Positions 1 to 8,916 of a stretch of DNA of 64,000 nt are shown in pieces. Position 1 is the stretch's first letter, and each line of letters opens with the position of its first letter. This stretch comes from Bradyrhizobium agreste (lineage in GTDB: Bacteria > Pseudomonadota > Alphaproteobacteria > Rhizobiales > Xanthobacteraceae): the NCBI RefSeq assembly GCF_016031625.1, contig NZ_JACCHP010000005.1:186001-250000 (forward strand), written 5' to 3'. The notes beneath the pieces are model-generated. The model ran no database searches, was not told the origin of the DNA, and saw only the letters and a list, made by a program, of their open reading frames with translations. Position numbers and translations under genes: made by a program.

Positions 1-566
1 CCGCGAGCGGCGGCGCGGCCCCAACGGCGAGGGATGGGGATGCGCATGCAGATCCGTTAGCTCGGATCATAGGTTCGCGCGCGCAGCTCCGCTTGCTCGA
101 AGCATGCCGATGAGGGCAAGCATGCGTGCGGCGCGGTGTTCTCAGCGCGTAGGTGTCGGTCCTGCAATTATTCAGTCTCGGCTATCATCCCCCATGAGGC
201 AGAAGGGATGATCGTCCGAACGCGCGCGGGCGAGCGTGCGATCGATGCGGTCACGAATGTGATGAAAGCGAGCGAAAATATGGCGACATTTCGACGAGGA
301 ACTCGAGCGCGTCTCTCGATTCTCCCATCACGCGAATGTGCGTGCGACGATGTTGCGCGCGCATGCAGTTTGTCTCGCCTCGTCGACATTGGAATTGCTG
401 AAAACCCTTGTTTCAAAGGGTTTCCGCGCACGTGCCGATAAACATTCGTTGACGAGCGAGGTCCTTTCGATCGCACTGTTGCGTCGCGGTTACAGCAATT
501 CCGTCGATCGCTGTTATGACCACGCCACGGCCCGGGGGCCTCTGAAGAAACTGGAACGGGAATCAA
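1..566. other. Leader region upstream of the porin gene; no supported gene
   Basis: No open frame here has a convincing start, codon pattern or recognisable product. The only structure I see is a small hairpin at 402-423: an 8-bp stem (AAACCCTT / AAGGGTTT) around a six-base loop, about 140 bases before the porin start. The stretch probably carries the porin promoter and leader, but I could not pick a convincing -35/-10 pair. Confidence 0.4.
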
Positions 567-1289
567 ATGAAGAAGAAGTTGTTGCTCGCCGCTGTCAGCC
601 TTGTCGCGCTCAGCGCGACTGCGCCGGCGCTGGCTGCCGATCTCGCGGCACGGCCTTACACCAAGGCTCCGCCGGCGGCGATCGCCGCCGTTTACGACTG
701 GAGCGGCTTCTACATCGGTCTCAACGGCGGCGGCGGTTGGGCTCACACGACCTGGGACTTTGTTGGTGTCGGTCGTGAGGGTTCGCACGACGCGACCGGC
801 GGCACGGTCGGTGGCCAGATCGGCTATCGCTGGCAGTCTGGCCAGTTCGTGTTCGGCCTGGAAGGCCAGGGCAACTGGGCTGACTTCTCGGGCGACAACA
901 TCAGCGCGCTGTTTGCCACCCGCAACCGGACCAAGATCGACGCGTTCGGTCTGATCACCGGCCAGGTCGGCTATGCCTGGAACAACGTGCTGCTCTACGT
1001 GAAGGGTGGTGCGGCTGTGGTCAGCGACAAGTACGAGATCTACGGCCTCGGTGGTCCGCTGCTGGCGTCGACCAGCGAGACCCGTTGGGGCGGCACTGTC
1101 GGTGCGGGCCTCGAGTACGGCTTCGCACCGAACTGGTCGGTTGGCGTCGAGTACAACCACATCTTCCTGGCCGACAAGGACGTCACCTTCGCCGGCTTTG
1201 CCGGTACAGAGCGCATCCGTCAGGACGTCGACATGGGCCTCGTCCGCCTGAACTACAAGTTCGGCGGCCCGCTCGTCGGCCGTTACTAA
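567..1289 (+). CDS. Outer-membrane beta-barrel porin-like protein, Omp25/31 type
   Basis: A 240-residue outer-membrane protein. It begins with a clear signal peptide: a Lys-rich start, a hydrophobic core and an Ala-Leu-Ala-Ala cut site near residue 24. The mature part starts with the 'Tyr-Asp-Trp-Ser-Gly-Phe-Tyr-Ile-Gly' block typical of the rhizobial Omp25/31 family. It then has alternating aromatic and glycine-rich strands and ends in Tyr-Lys-Phe-Gly-Gly-Pro-Leu-Val-Gly-Arg-Tyr; a C-terminal aromatic residue is the usual signal for BamA-dependent insertion. The family forms small eight-stranded barrels in the outer membrane of Rhizobiales and is often abundant. The gene stands alone and is followed at once by a strong terminator. 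Whether it forms a pore cannot be judged from sequence. Confidence 0.93.
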   Translation: MKKKLLLAAVSLVALSATAPALAADLAARPYTKAPPAAIAAVYDWSGFYIGLNGGGGWAHTTWDFVGVGREGSHDATGGTVGGQIGYRWQSGQFVFGLEGQGNWADFSGDNISALFATRNRTKIDAFGLITGQVGYAWNNVLLYVKGGAAVVSDKYEIYGLGGPLLASTSETRWGGTVGAGLEYGFAPNWSVGVEYNHIFLADKDVTFAGFAGTERIRQDVDMGLVRLNYKFGGPLVGRY

Positions 1290-1317
1290 TACCGATCGCT
1301 CTCTGCGAGCGGTCATC

Positions 1318-1348
1318 GAAAGCCCCGGCCGTCGGCCGGGGCTTTTTT
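1318..1348 (+). terminator. Rho-independent terminator of the porin gene
   Basis: A perfect GC-rich stem (AGCCCCGGCC / GGCCGGGGCT) with a three-base loop is followed by a run of six T. It begins about 29 bases after the porin stop codon and is the clearest intrinsic terminator in the window. Confidence 0.93.
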
Positions 1349-1460
1349 ATTGCGTGAATTCAGCAAGTTAACCATCACGCTGCGAGATCCCCGGTCAGGC
1401 TTGACTCCTGAGAACGAAATGAGAACAATGTTCTTCATACGTTCTAGCGAGGAAGCGACC

Positions 1461-1559
1461 ATGTTCAAGATTTTCGTGGAAGAGGCGGCTGCACTGGCGT
1501 CCATCACGCTGTTCGTCGGGATGATCGCGATCTGGGCCCAGGTTATCCCGCAGCTTTGA
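1461..1559 (+). CDS. 32-residue single-pass membrane protein, unknown function
   Basis: A tiny reading frame preceded by a good ribosome-binding sequence (GAGGAAG, six to seven bases before the ATG). It starts Met-Phe-Lys-Ile-Phe-Val-Glu-Glu, continues into one hydrophobic segment (about residues 8-27) and ends Gln-Val-Ile-Pro-Gln-Leu. A longer frame opens at 1350, but the added residues look like non-coding translation and lack a ribosome site, so I start at 1461. I recall very similar short proteins from Bradyrhizobium genomes, which supports a real gene. The last bases, including the stop codon, are tandemly duplicated just downstream. Function is unknown. Confidence 0.6.
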   Translation: MFKIFVEEAAALASITLFVGMIAIWAQVIPQL

Positions 1560-1577
1560 TCATCCGCAGCTTTGATC
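1548..1577 (+). repeat. Short tandem duplication at the end of the 32-residue gene
   Basis: The 14-base sequence CCGCAGCTTTGATC occurs at 1548-1561 and again at 1564-1577, a 16-base period. The first copy holds the stop codon of the tiny membrane protein; the second is an untranslated echo. It looks like a recent slippage duplication. Confidence 0.7.
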
Positions 1578-1760
1578 CGGCGGCTCCGGAGCAGGGCCGG
1601 CTGGGGAAAAGCCGGACGACGCGGCGAAGCGGCCGCTCCGGCGTGGACTCTGGCGGCGCGAGACCCCACCATTGTGATGCCGAGTCGGCCGCGCGAGTGC
1701 ATGATGCCTTGAGGAGCCGGCGACCGCTCCATCTCATCTGCAAGAGGCCGTCACGCCACC

Positions 1761-4700
1761 ATGCCGAGCGCCGGATTTGTTCACCTTCACGTTCACTCGG
1801 CCTATTCGCTGCTCAAGGGCTCGATCAAGATCGCCAAGCTCGCCGAGCTCGCCAAGAAGGATCACCAGCCGGCGCTGGCGCTGACCGACACCGACAATCT
1901 GTTCGGCGCGCTGGAATTCTCCGACAAGATGGCGGGCTCCGGCATCCAGCCGATCGTCGGCTGCGAGCTCGCCATCGATTTCGGCGATCAGGATCCCAAT
2001 GCGCGCAACGCGATGGGGCCCTCGCGCGTGGTGCTGCTCGCCGCGCAGGAGCGCGGCTATCGCAGCCTGATGCGGCTGAACTCGCGCGCCTTCCTGGAAT
2101 CGCCGGACAGCCACGCTCCGTTCATCAAGCTCGACTGGCTCGAGGGCGAGACCGAGGGCCTGATCGCGCTGACGGGCGGGCCGGACGGGCCGATCTCGCT
2201 GGCGCTCGCCGGCGGCATGGCCGAGCTCGCCGGCGCGCGGTGCGAGCGTCTGGCCAGCCTGTTCGGCGATCGTCTCTACGTCGAATTGCAGCGCCACAAC
2301 ACCGAGCAGGAGCGGCGCGTCGAAGGCGGCCTGATCGACATCGCCTACGCCAAGGGATTGCCGCTGGTTGCGACCAACGAGCCGTATTTCGCGACCACCG
2401 ACGATTACGAAGCGCATGATGCGCTGCTCTGCATCGCCGGCGGCCGGCTGATCGCCGAGACCGACCGCGTGCAACTGACGCCGGATCATCGCTTCAAGAC
2501 GCGCGCCGAGATGGCGGTGCTGTTCGCGGACATTCCGGAGGCGTTGGCCTCGACGGTGGAGATCGCCGAGCGCTGTTCGTTCCGGCCGATGACGCGCAAG
2601 CCCATCCTGCCGTTCTTCACCGTCGGCGCCGCCTCGAGCTCGGATGCGGCCGCGGTCGAGGCCGCCGAATTGAAGCGGCAGGCAGAGGAGGGCCTCGCCA
2701 AGCGCCTCAGCGTCCACGGCCTGTCGCAGGGCACGACGGAGGAGACCTACGCCAAGCGGCTCGCCTTCGAGCTCGACGTCATCACGCGCATGAAATACGC
2801 GGGCTACTTCCTGATCGTGTCCGACTTCATCAAATGGGCGAAGAGCCAGGGCATTCCGGTCGGGCCGGGCCGCGGCTCTGGCGCAGGCTCGCTGGTGGCG
2901 TGGGCGCTCACCATCACCGACCTCGACCCGATCAGGTTCGGCCTGCTGTTCGAGCGCTTTCTCAATCCCGAACGCGTCTCGATGCCGGACTTCGACATCG
3001 ACTTCTGCCAGGACCGCCGCGGCGAGGTGATCAGTTACGTGCAGCAGCGCTACGGCCGTGACCAGGTCGCGCAGATCATCACCTTCGGCACGCTGCAGGC
3101 GCGCGGCGTCTTGCGCGACGTCGGCCGCGTGCTGCAGATGCCCTACGGCCAGGTCGACAAACTCACAAAACTGGTGCCGCAGAATCCTGCCGCACCGGTG
3201 ACGCTGGCGGCCGCGATCGAGAGCGAGCCGAAGCTGCAGGCGTTCCGCGACGAAGATCCCGTGGTGGCGCGCGCCTTCGACATCGCCCAGCGTCTCGAAG
3301 GCCTGACCCGCCACGCCTCGACCCACGCGGCCGGCATCGTGATCGGCGATCGTCCGTTGAGCGAGCTCGTGCCGCTCTACCGCGATCCCAAGTCCGACAT
3401 GCCGGTGACCCAGTTCAACATGAAATGGGTCGAGCCTGCGGGGCTCGTGAAGTTCGACTTCCTCGGCCTGAAGACGCTGACCGTGCTGGACGTCGCAGTG
3501 AAGCTGCTCAAGCCGCGCGGCATCGATGTCGATCTCGCCACGCTGCCGATCGACGATGCCGAGAGTTATCAGATGCTGGCGCGCGGCGACGTGGTCGGCG
3601 TGTTCCAGGTTGAAAGCCAGGGCATGCGGCGGGCGCTGATCGACATGCGGCCCGACCGTTTCGAGGACATCATCGCGCTGGTCGCGCTCTATCGGCCGGG
3701 CCCGATGGCGAACATCCCGACCTATTGCGCCCGCAAGCACGGCGACGAGGAGCCGGAATATCTGCATCCCGTGCTGGAGCCGATCCTGAAGGAGACCTTC
3801 GGCGTCATCATCTACCAGGAGCAGGTGATGCAGATCGCGCAGGTGATGTCGGGCTATTCGCTCGGCGACGCCGACCTCCTGCGCCGCGCCATGGGCAAGA
3901 AGATCCGCGCCGAGATGGACAAGCAGCGCGACATCTTCGTTGCGGGTGCGGTGAAGAACGGCGTGCCGAAGGGGCAGGCCGAGACCATCTTCGAGCTGCT
4001 CGCAAAATTCGCCGATTACGGCTTCAACAAGAGCCACGCGGCGGCTTATGCGCTGGTGTCCTACCACACCGCCTACATGAAGGCGCATTATCCGGTGGAG
4101 TTCATCGCCGCGTCCATGACGCTCGATCTGAACAACACCGACAAGCTGTCGGAATTCCGCTCCGAGGCGCAGCGCCTCGGCATCAAGGTCGAGCCGCCGA
4201 ACATCAACCGCTCGGGCGCCACCTTCGAGGTCGGCGAGAACACGATCTACTATGCGCTCGCCGCGCTCAAGGGCGTCGGTATCCAGGCGATCGAGCAGAT
4301 CATCGCGGAGCGCAACAGAGGCGGCCTGTTCACCTCGCTGGCCGATTTCGCCGCGCGCGTCTCGCCGCGCGCGATCAACAAGCGCATCATCGAAAGCCTC
4401 GCCGCCGCCGGCGCCTTCGACACGCTGGAGCCGAACCGGGCGCGCGTCTTTGCCGGTGCGGACGCGATCCTTGCCGCCTGCCAGCGCGCGCATGAAGCGG
4501 CGACGATCGGCCAGAACGACATGTTCGGCATGTCGGCGGATGCGCCGACCATCATGCTGCCGCAGGTCGAGCCGTGGCTGCCGGCCGAGCGGCTGCGCCG
4601 CGAATACGACGCGATCGGCTTCTTCCTGTCCGGACATCCGCTCGACGATTACGCGACCGTGCTGAAGCGCCTGCGGGTGCAGAGCTGGGCCGAGTTTTCG

Positions 4701-5264
4701 CGCGCGGTGAAGACCGGCGCCACCGCCGGCAAGGTCGCGGCGACCGTGGTCTCGCGCATGGAGCGGCGCACCAAGACCGGCAACAAGATGGGCATCATGG
4801 GCCTGTCCGATCCCACCGGCCATTTCGAGGCGGTGCTATTCTCCGAAGGCCTTGCGCAATACCGCGACGTGCTGGAGCCGGGCGCGGCCGTGCTGCTGCA
4901 GCTCGGGGCCGAGCTCCAGGGCGAGGACGTCCGCGCCCGCGTGCTGCACGCCGAGCCGCTCGACGATGCCGCGGCCAAGACGCAGAAGGGCTTGCGCATC
5001 TTCCTGCGCGACACCAAGCCGCTGGACTCGATCGCCAAGCGGCTCGCCGGGCCCGAGATGGCGGCGTCCAACGGCGGCGCGCCGAAGGTCGGCAGTCCCG
5101 GCATCGCACCGCGCGGAAACGGCGACGGCGAGGTCTCGCTGGTGATGATGCTCGACCTCGAGACCGAGGTGGAGATGAAGCTGCCCGGCCGCTTCAAGGT
5201 CTCGCCGCAGATCGCCGGCGCGATCAAGGCGGTGGCGGGCGTCGTCGACGTGCAGCAGTTGTGA
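1761..5264 (+). CDS. dnaE: DNA polymerase III alpha subunit
   Basis: A 1167-residue replicative polymerase, the usual length for alphaproteobacterial DnaE1. The N-terminal PHP domain opens with the His-rich motif His-Leu-His-Val-His (residues 8-12). The polymerase palm carries Pro-Asp-Phe-Asp-Ile-Asp-Phe, with the catalytic aspartates near residues 410 and 412. The fingers and thumb, helix-hairpin-helix and C-terminal OB-type regions follow in normal order. DnaE synthesises both strands in the holoenzyme with the beta clamp and epsilon proofreader. The frame is intact. In relatives the lolCD genes often lie upstream (from memory); they are absent here, with the porin and a tiny gene in their place. 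Confidence 0.98.
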   Translation: MPSAGFVHLHVHSAYSLLKGSIKIAKLAELAKKDHQPALALTDTDNLFGALEFSDKMAGSGIQPIVGCELAIDFGDQDPNARNAMGPSRVVLLAAQERGYRSLMRLNSRAFLESPDSHAPFIKLDWLEGETEGLIALTGGPDGPISLALAGGMAELAGARCERLASLFGDRLYVELQRHNTEQERRVEGGLIDIAYAKGLPLVATNEPYFATTDDYEAHDALLCIAGGRLIAETDRVQLTPDHRFKTRAEMAVLFADIPEALASTVEIAERCSFRPMTRKPILPFFTVGAASSSDAAAVEAAELKRQAEEGLAKRLSVHGLSQGTTEETYAKRLAFELDVITRMKYAGYFLIVSDFIKWAKSQGIPVGPGRGSGAGSLVAWALTITDLDPIRFGLLFERFLNPERVSMPDFDIDFCQDRRGEVISYVQQRYGRDQVAQIITFGTLQARGVLRDVGRVLQMPYGQVDKLTKLVPQNPAAPVTLAAAIESEPKLQAFRDEDPVVARAFDIAQRLEGLTRHASTHAAGIVIGDRPLSELVPLYRDPKSDMPVTQFNMKWVEPAGLVKFDFLGLKTLTVLDVAVKLLKPRGIDVDLATLPIDDAESYQMLARGDVVGVFQVESQGMRRALIDMRPDRFEDIIALVALYRPGPMANIPTYCARKHGDEEPEYLHPVLEPILKETFGVIIYQEQVMQIAQVMSGYSLGDADLLRRAMGKKIRAEMDKQRDIFVAGAVKNGVPKGQAETIFELLAKFADYGFNKSHAAAYALVSYHTAYMKAHYPVEFIAASMTLDLNNTDKLSEFRSEAQRLGIKVEPPNINRSGATFEVGENTIYYALAALKGVGIQAIEQIIAERNRGGLFTSLADFAARVSPRAINKRIIESLAAAGAFDTLEPNRARVFAGADAILAACQRAHEAATIGQNDMFGMSADAPTIMLPQVEPWLPAERLRREYDAIGFFLSGHPLDDYATVLKRLRVQSWAEFSRAVKTGATAGKVAATVVSRMERRTKTGNKMGIMGLSDPTGHFEAVLFSEGLAQYRDVLEPGAAVLLQLGAELQGEDVRARVLHAEPLDDAAAKTQKGLRIFLRDTKPLDSIAKRLAGPEMAASNGGAPKVGSPGIAPRGNGDGEVSLVMMLDLETEVEMKLPGRFKVSPQIAGAIKAVAGVVDVQQL

Positions 5265-5351
5265 GCCTCATCCACGGTTTGCAAAAGATCCATTGCAACC
5301 ACGCGATGTTGTCCGATATGCTCGCAATCGGGCGAATTGGGGCATGGGGTA

Positions 5352-5879
5352 ATGACGTTCTGGCGGGGGGTGTTCGCGCTGCTCATCGCGGTTTGGCTGG
5401 GCGGCTGCGAGACTGAACGAAAAGGGTTGGACTTTTCGGGAATGATGCAACGAGTCGGACCTCCCGCCGCGGGACGGTCGCGCATCGTCGTGCTTCGCGA
5501 GAAGGGGTATGCCGGCATCGGCGATGCCGGGTGGGACGTCAAGCTGGACGGCGGACCAATGGCCGACCTCAAGACCGGAACCTATGTTTATCTCGATCGT
5601 CCAGCGGGGCAGCATCAGCTTTCGGCGACGGCTGCGATGTTTCCGGGCACAAGCGAGCGGGAGTTTTCCACGCAAGCTGGCCGCACCTATTTCTTTCTGG
5701 CACGACCGAGCGAGAGGTCGAAAGTTCTGGGTGGAATGGCAATGGCGGGCGGCGTCGCCGGCCTGCTTGTCGGGGCCGCAGTCACGTCCAACAACAGTAA
5801 TCCCGGGCCGCTCGATTTCTTTCCCCTGGAGGAAGATGCCGCCCGCACCACGATTGCCGAGCTTCGCCTCGCGCCGTAG
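5352..5879 (+). CDS. Small DUF2846-like lipoprotein
   Basis: A 175-residue predicted lipoprotein. The N-terminus is a short hydrophobic signal ending in Val-Trp-Leu-Gly-Gly-Cys, a lipobox with the modified cysteine near residue 19. The body contains 'Val-Lys-Leu-Asp-Gly', 'Gly-Thr-Tyr-Val-Tyr-Leu' and 'Gly-Arg-Thr-Tyr-Phe-Phe' elements, as in DUF2846 proteins, which form small beta sandwiches. It then has a glycine/alanine-rich hydrophobic stretch (about residues 130-148). I chose ATG 5352 over an in-frame TTG at 5337 because it sits just after GGGG and gives a compact signal. No partner is evident; it stands between dnaE and the caspase-fold gene. Function is unknown. Confidence 0.75.
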   Translation: MTFWRGVFALLIAVWLGGCETERKGLDFSGMMQRVGPPAAGRSRIVVLREKGYAGIGDAGWDVKLDGGPMADLKTGTYVYLDRPAGQHQLSATAAMFPGTSEREFSTQAGRTYFFLARPSERSKVLGGMAMAGGVAGLLVGAAVTSNNSNPGPLDFFPLEEDAARTTIAELRLAP

Positions 5880-6053
5880 CGGCAGTTCGCTCACGCGTTC
5901 GCTGACCCCGCGACAGTACAGGCCCCGCGCTTGACGGCGGGTGAGGCCCGGCCATGTCGCTGCCTCAATCCGGGCATCTCGTTCAAGTGCCATTCAGCTG
6001 GCCGCGCGCCTGATACGCGGTGGCCAACCTCAACAACAAAAGCGGGCACAGCC

Positions 6054-8699
6054 ATGCGCGGGACGCTCAAAGTCTTTCTCTGCCTTCTCCTGCCGATGGC
6101 GGTCCTTGCCGCGGGCGCGCCGCATCAGGCTCGCGCGCAAGCGCAGGAAAAGCGCATCGCGCTTGTGGTCGGCAACGGCGCCTATGCCAAATCGCCGCTG
6201 GCGACCGCCGCGAACGATGCCGGTCTGATCGCGCAGACGCTCCAGGCGGCGGGCTTCGACGTGGTCGGCGCGCGCGATCTCGACGGCGACACGCTGCGCA
6301 AGAGCTTGCGCGATTTCATCCAGAAGGCCCAGGCGTCCGGCCCGGGCACCGTGGCGATGATCTATCTTGCCGGCTATGGCGTGCAGCTTGCCGGCGAGAA
6401 CTATTTCATCCCGGTCGATTCCAACATCAGCCGCGACACCGACATACCGACCGAGGCGCTGCGCATCAGTGACTACGCGCGCCAGCTCGCCTCGATTCCG
6501 CTCAAAGCCAATATCGTCGTGCTCGATGCAGCCCGCGCGCAGCCCTTCATCGAGGGCGGACAGCCGATCGCAAGCGGTCTGGCGCTGGTCGAGCCCGAGC
6601 CGAACATGCTGATCGCCTTCAATGCCGCGCCCGGCACGGTGGCCCCGGAGGAGCCGGGGCCCTACGGCATCTACGCACAGTCGCTCGCCGAGATGATCCG
6701 CACCGGCGGCCTGCCGCTGCCCGAGGTGTTCGACCGCGTCCGCCTGCGCGTCAACGAGGCCTCCAAGGGCGCGCAGGTGCCCTGGAACGAGCAGAAGATC
6801 TCCTCGCCGTTCTCGTTCTTCGAGCGCGCGCCCGATGCGCCGCCGCCGGCGGCTGCGCCCGACCAGGTCGCCGCGATCCGCAGCAAGCCGATCCGCGATC
6901 TCGGCGTGCAGGACGCCTATGCCGCCGCGCTCGAGCGCGACACGCTGCCGGCCTATGAGGAGTTTCTCGCGGCCTATCCGAACGACCCGCTCGCCAAGCG
7001 CGTGATGGCGATCGTTGCCGCGCGCCGCGAAGCCATCACCTGGCGGCGGACCTACCGGACCGACACGCCGGAGGCCTATTGGTCGTATCTGCGCCGCTAT
7101 CCGCGCGGGCCGCATGCGGCGGACGCGCGTCGGCGCCTTGCGATCCTCACCGCGCCGCCCGAGCCGCCGCCGACCTTTGCGATGATCGACTACGACGTGC
7201 CGCCACCGCCGCCGGAGGAGGTGGTCTATGTCGACCGTCCCGTGCTGTACTTCAGCGATCCCGATTTCGGCTTCGCGCCGCCACCGCCGCCGCCGGTCTA
7301 TTACCTGCCGCCGCCGCCGCCGGATTTCGTCGTGCTGCCGCCGCCGCTGCCCGTCGTCGGCCTGTTCGTGCTGCCGCAGCCGGTGTTCGTGCCGATCCCG
7401 GTGTTCTACAGTCCGCCGGCCTATGTCGCGCCGCCGCTGAACAACATCATTTACCAGAACATCCACAACACCACGGTCATCAACACCGTGATCAACCAGC
7501 CGCCGGCGCCGCCGCCGGCAGCGGGGGCGGCGCCCGGACCGGCCAATCTGGCGCCGGCCGTTGCCGGCCGCGCCACGCCGGCAGGCCCCGCCGTGCCGCA
7601 GGCGGTCGTTCAGCGCGCCGCCCTGATTCAGCAGGGCAAGGCGCCGATGCCGCCGAGCGCGGCGATCCAGCCGCCGGCGCGGCCGGGTGTCGCGACACCG
7701 GCTCCGGCCAATGTCACGCCTGGCACGACCGCGCCGCCGCCCGCAGGCGCCAAGCTGCCGCAGGCCAATACCGTGCCGGCGCCGGGAGCTCCCGCCAGCC
7801 CGCCGGCCGGAGCACCGCCCGGGGTTGGGACACCGGGCGGCACACCCAAGCCGACCGCGAACGCTCCCGCCGGCACCGCCGCAGCAACCCGGCAAGCGCT
7901 GGCGCCGGCCAAGCCGCCGGCGGCCAATACGCTGCCAGTGCCCGGCACCCCCGGCGGGCCGCCGGCGCCGGCCGGGGCCGCGCACGGGACTGTCCCGTCC
8001 CCTGGCAAGCCCGCCGCGACCGCCACGGCGCCGAGCGGCAACGTCCCGCCGGCGCAGCAGCCGAGGGCGGCAACGACGCCCAATCAGCCGCCGGCTTCCG
8101 GAAACGCGACGCCCCCGTCAGTGGCCCTCCCCAGGCCGCCCGGCACGACGACCCCGCCCGCGCCCGACCTGCGCGGCAGGCCGGGCGGGCCGCAGCCGGG
8201 CGCTTTGCCGCCGCCGAGCGCGGCCACCGGCAAGCCCGTCGCGCCGAGTGCGGTCAAACCCGCGACACCTCCGCCGCCGCCCGTGGCGGCGCGGACACCG
8301 CCCGGAGTTCAGGACCGTCGGCCCGCGCCACCGCCGCCGCCGGCCACCAGACCCGCCGCTCCGCCGCCGCATCCCCAGGCTCTGGCAAGGCCGACGCCGC
8401 CGCCTCCGCCGCGCGTTCCGCCACCTCCACCGCCGCGAGCGGCGCCGCCGCCCGTGGCCGTGGCCCGGCCGGCGCCGCCTCCACCGCCTGTTGCCCGTCC
8501 GGCGCCGCCGCCGCCAGCGATAGCGCGGCCGGCACCACCTCCGCCGCCGGTCGCACGGCCAGCGCCGCCGCCGCCACCACCTCCGGTCGCCCGAGCCGCG
8601 CCGCCGCCGATGGCCGCCGCGCCGCGTCCGGCACCGCCTCCTCCGCGGCCGGCCGGCCCGCCACCGAAGAGCTGCCCGCCGGGCCAGCCCAAGTGCTAG
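6054..8699 (+). CDS. Secreted caspase-fold (peptidase C14-like) pseudoenzyme with Pro/Ala-rich tail
   Basis: An 881-residue protein with a signal peptide (residues 1-30) and a caspase-like domain at about 33-270, recognised from 'Arg-Ile-Ala-Leu-Val-Val-Gly-Asn-Gly-Ala-Tyr' and later strands. The catalytic histidine of the Gly-His-Gly motif is Tyr108 (Gly-Tyr-Gly). The catalytic cysteine of Leu-Asp-Ala-Cys-Arg is Ala160 (Leu-Asp-Ala-Ala-Arg). Proteolysis is therefore not expected. A helical segment (about 300-370) resembles the linker found after such domains. From about residue 375 the protein is a very long Pro/Ala-rich tail with Pro-Pro-Pro-Pro runs, ending in Cys-Pro-Pro-Gly-Gln-Pro-Lys-Cys. 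The frame is open further upstream to 5931, but ATG 6054 gives a clean signal sequence. It is probably a periplasmic or wall-associated scaffold. Confidence 0.85.
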   Translation: MRGTLKVFLCLLLPMAVLAAGAPHQARAQAQEKRIALVVGNGAYAKSPLATAANDAGLIAQTLQAAGFDVVGARDLDGDTLRKSLRDFIQKAQASGPGTVAMIYLAGYGVQLAGENYFIPVDSNISRDTDIPTEALRISDYARQLASIPLKANIVVLDAARAQPFIEGGQPIASGLALVEPEPNMLIAFNAAPGTVAPEEPGPYGIYAQSLAEMIRTGGLPLPEVFDRVRLRVNEASKGAQVPWNEQKISSPFSFFERAPDAPPPAAAPDQVAAIRSKPIRDLGVQDAYAAALERDTLPAYEEFLAAYPNDPLAKRVMAIVAARREAITWRRTYRTDTPEAYWSYLRRYPRGPHAADARRRLAILTAPPEPPPTFAMIDYDVPPPPPEEVVYVDRPVLYFSDPDFGFAPPPPPPVYYLPPPPPDFVVLPPPLPVVGLFVLPQPVFVPIPVFYSPPAYVAPPLNNIIYQNIHNTTVINTVINQPPAPPPAAGAAPGPANLAPAVAGRATPAGPAVPQAVVQRAALIQQGKAPMPPSAAIQPPARPGVATPAPANVTPGTTAPPPAGAKLPQANTVPAPGAPASPPAGAPPGVGTPGGTPKPTANAPAGTAAATRQALAPAKPPAANTLPVPGTPGGPPAPAGAAHGTVPSPGKPAATATAPSGNVPPAQQPRAATTPNQPPASGNATPPSVALPRPPGTTTPPAPDLRGRPGGPQPGALPPPSAATGKPVAPSAVKPATPPPPPVAARTPPGVQDRRPAPPPPPATRPAAPPPHPQALARPTPPPPPRVPPPPPPRAAPPPVAVARPAPPPPPVARPAPPPPAIARPAPPPPPVARPAPPPPPPPVARAAPPPMAAAPRPAPPPPRPAGPPPKSCPPGQPKC

Positions 8700-8775
8700 G
8701 AAGTGTTAGGAGTGTTAGGAGGGGGCGCTGGGTTGCGACAGCAGCCTAGAAGCGTCCCCAACGGCCGTTATTTCC

Positions 8776-8803
8776 TTGCTTCTGGCCGAAATGGCGCTAT
8801 ATA
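8776..8803 (+). promoter_or_regulatory. Candidate promoter of the rpsB operon, -10 inside a palindrome
   Basis: TTGCTT at 8776-8781 and TATATA at 8798-8803 are 16 bases apart, a good match to a housekeeping promoter. The -10 lies in the centre of a perfect 14-base palindrome, GCGCTATATAGCGC (8794-8807). The predicted leader to the rpsB start is about 105 bases, long enough for translational feedback by S2. Inferred from sequence only. Confidence 0.5.
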
Positions 8804-8916
8804 GCGCGCCATCTCACACGGAAACATGGCTCACAAGGCCGTCCGGTGGCAGCCGGGGCGAGAACGCTCCGTTTTGCTCACACGTTTCCGGAGGAACCAA
8901 CCGGAGAATTCAAACC

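Noticed and set aside
1734..4823. 1029-residue open frame on the minus strand opposite dnaE
   Set aside because: It is the reverse-strand shadow of a GC-rich coding gene: Arg/His/Asp-rich with no domain and no ribosome site, and dnaE is certain on the other strand.
6030..7985. 651-residue minus-strand frame opposite the caspase-fold gene
   Set aside because: Arg-rich low-complexity shadow of the Pro/Ala repeats; no recognisable motif.
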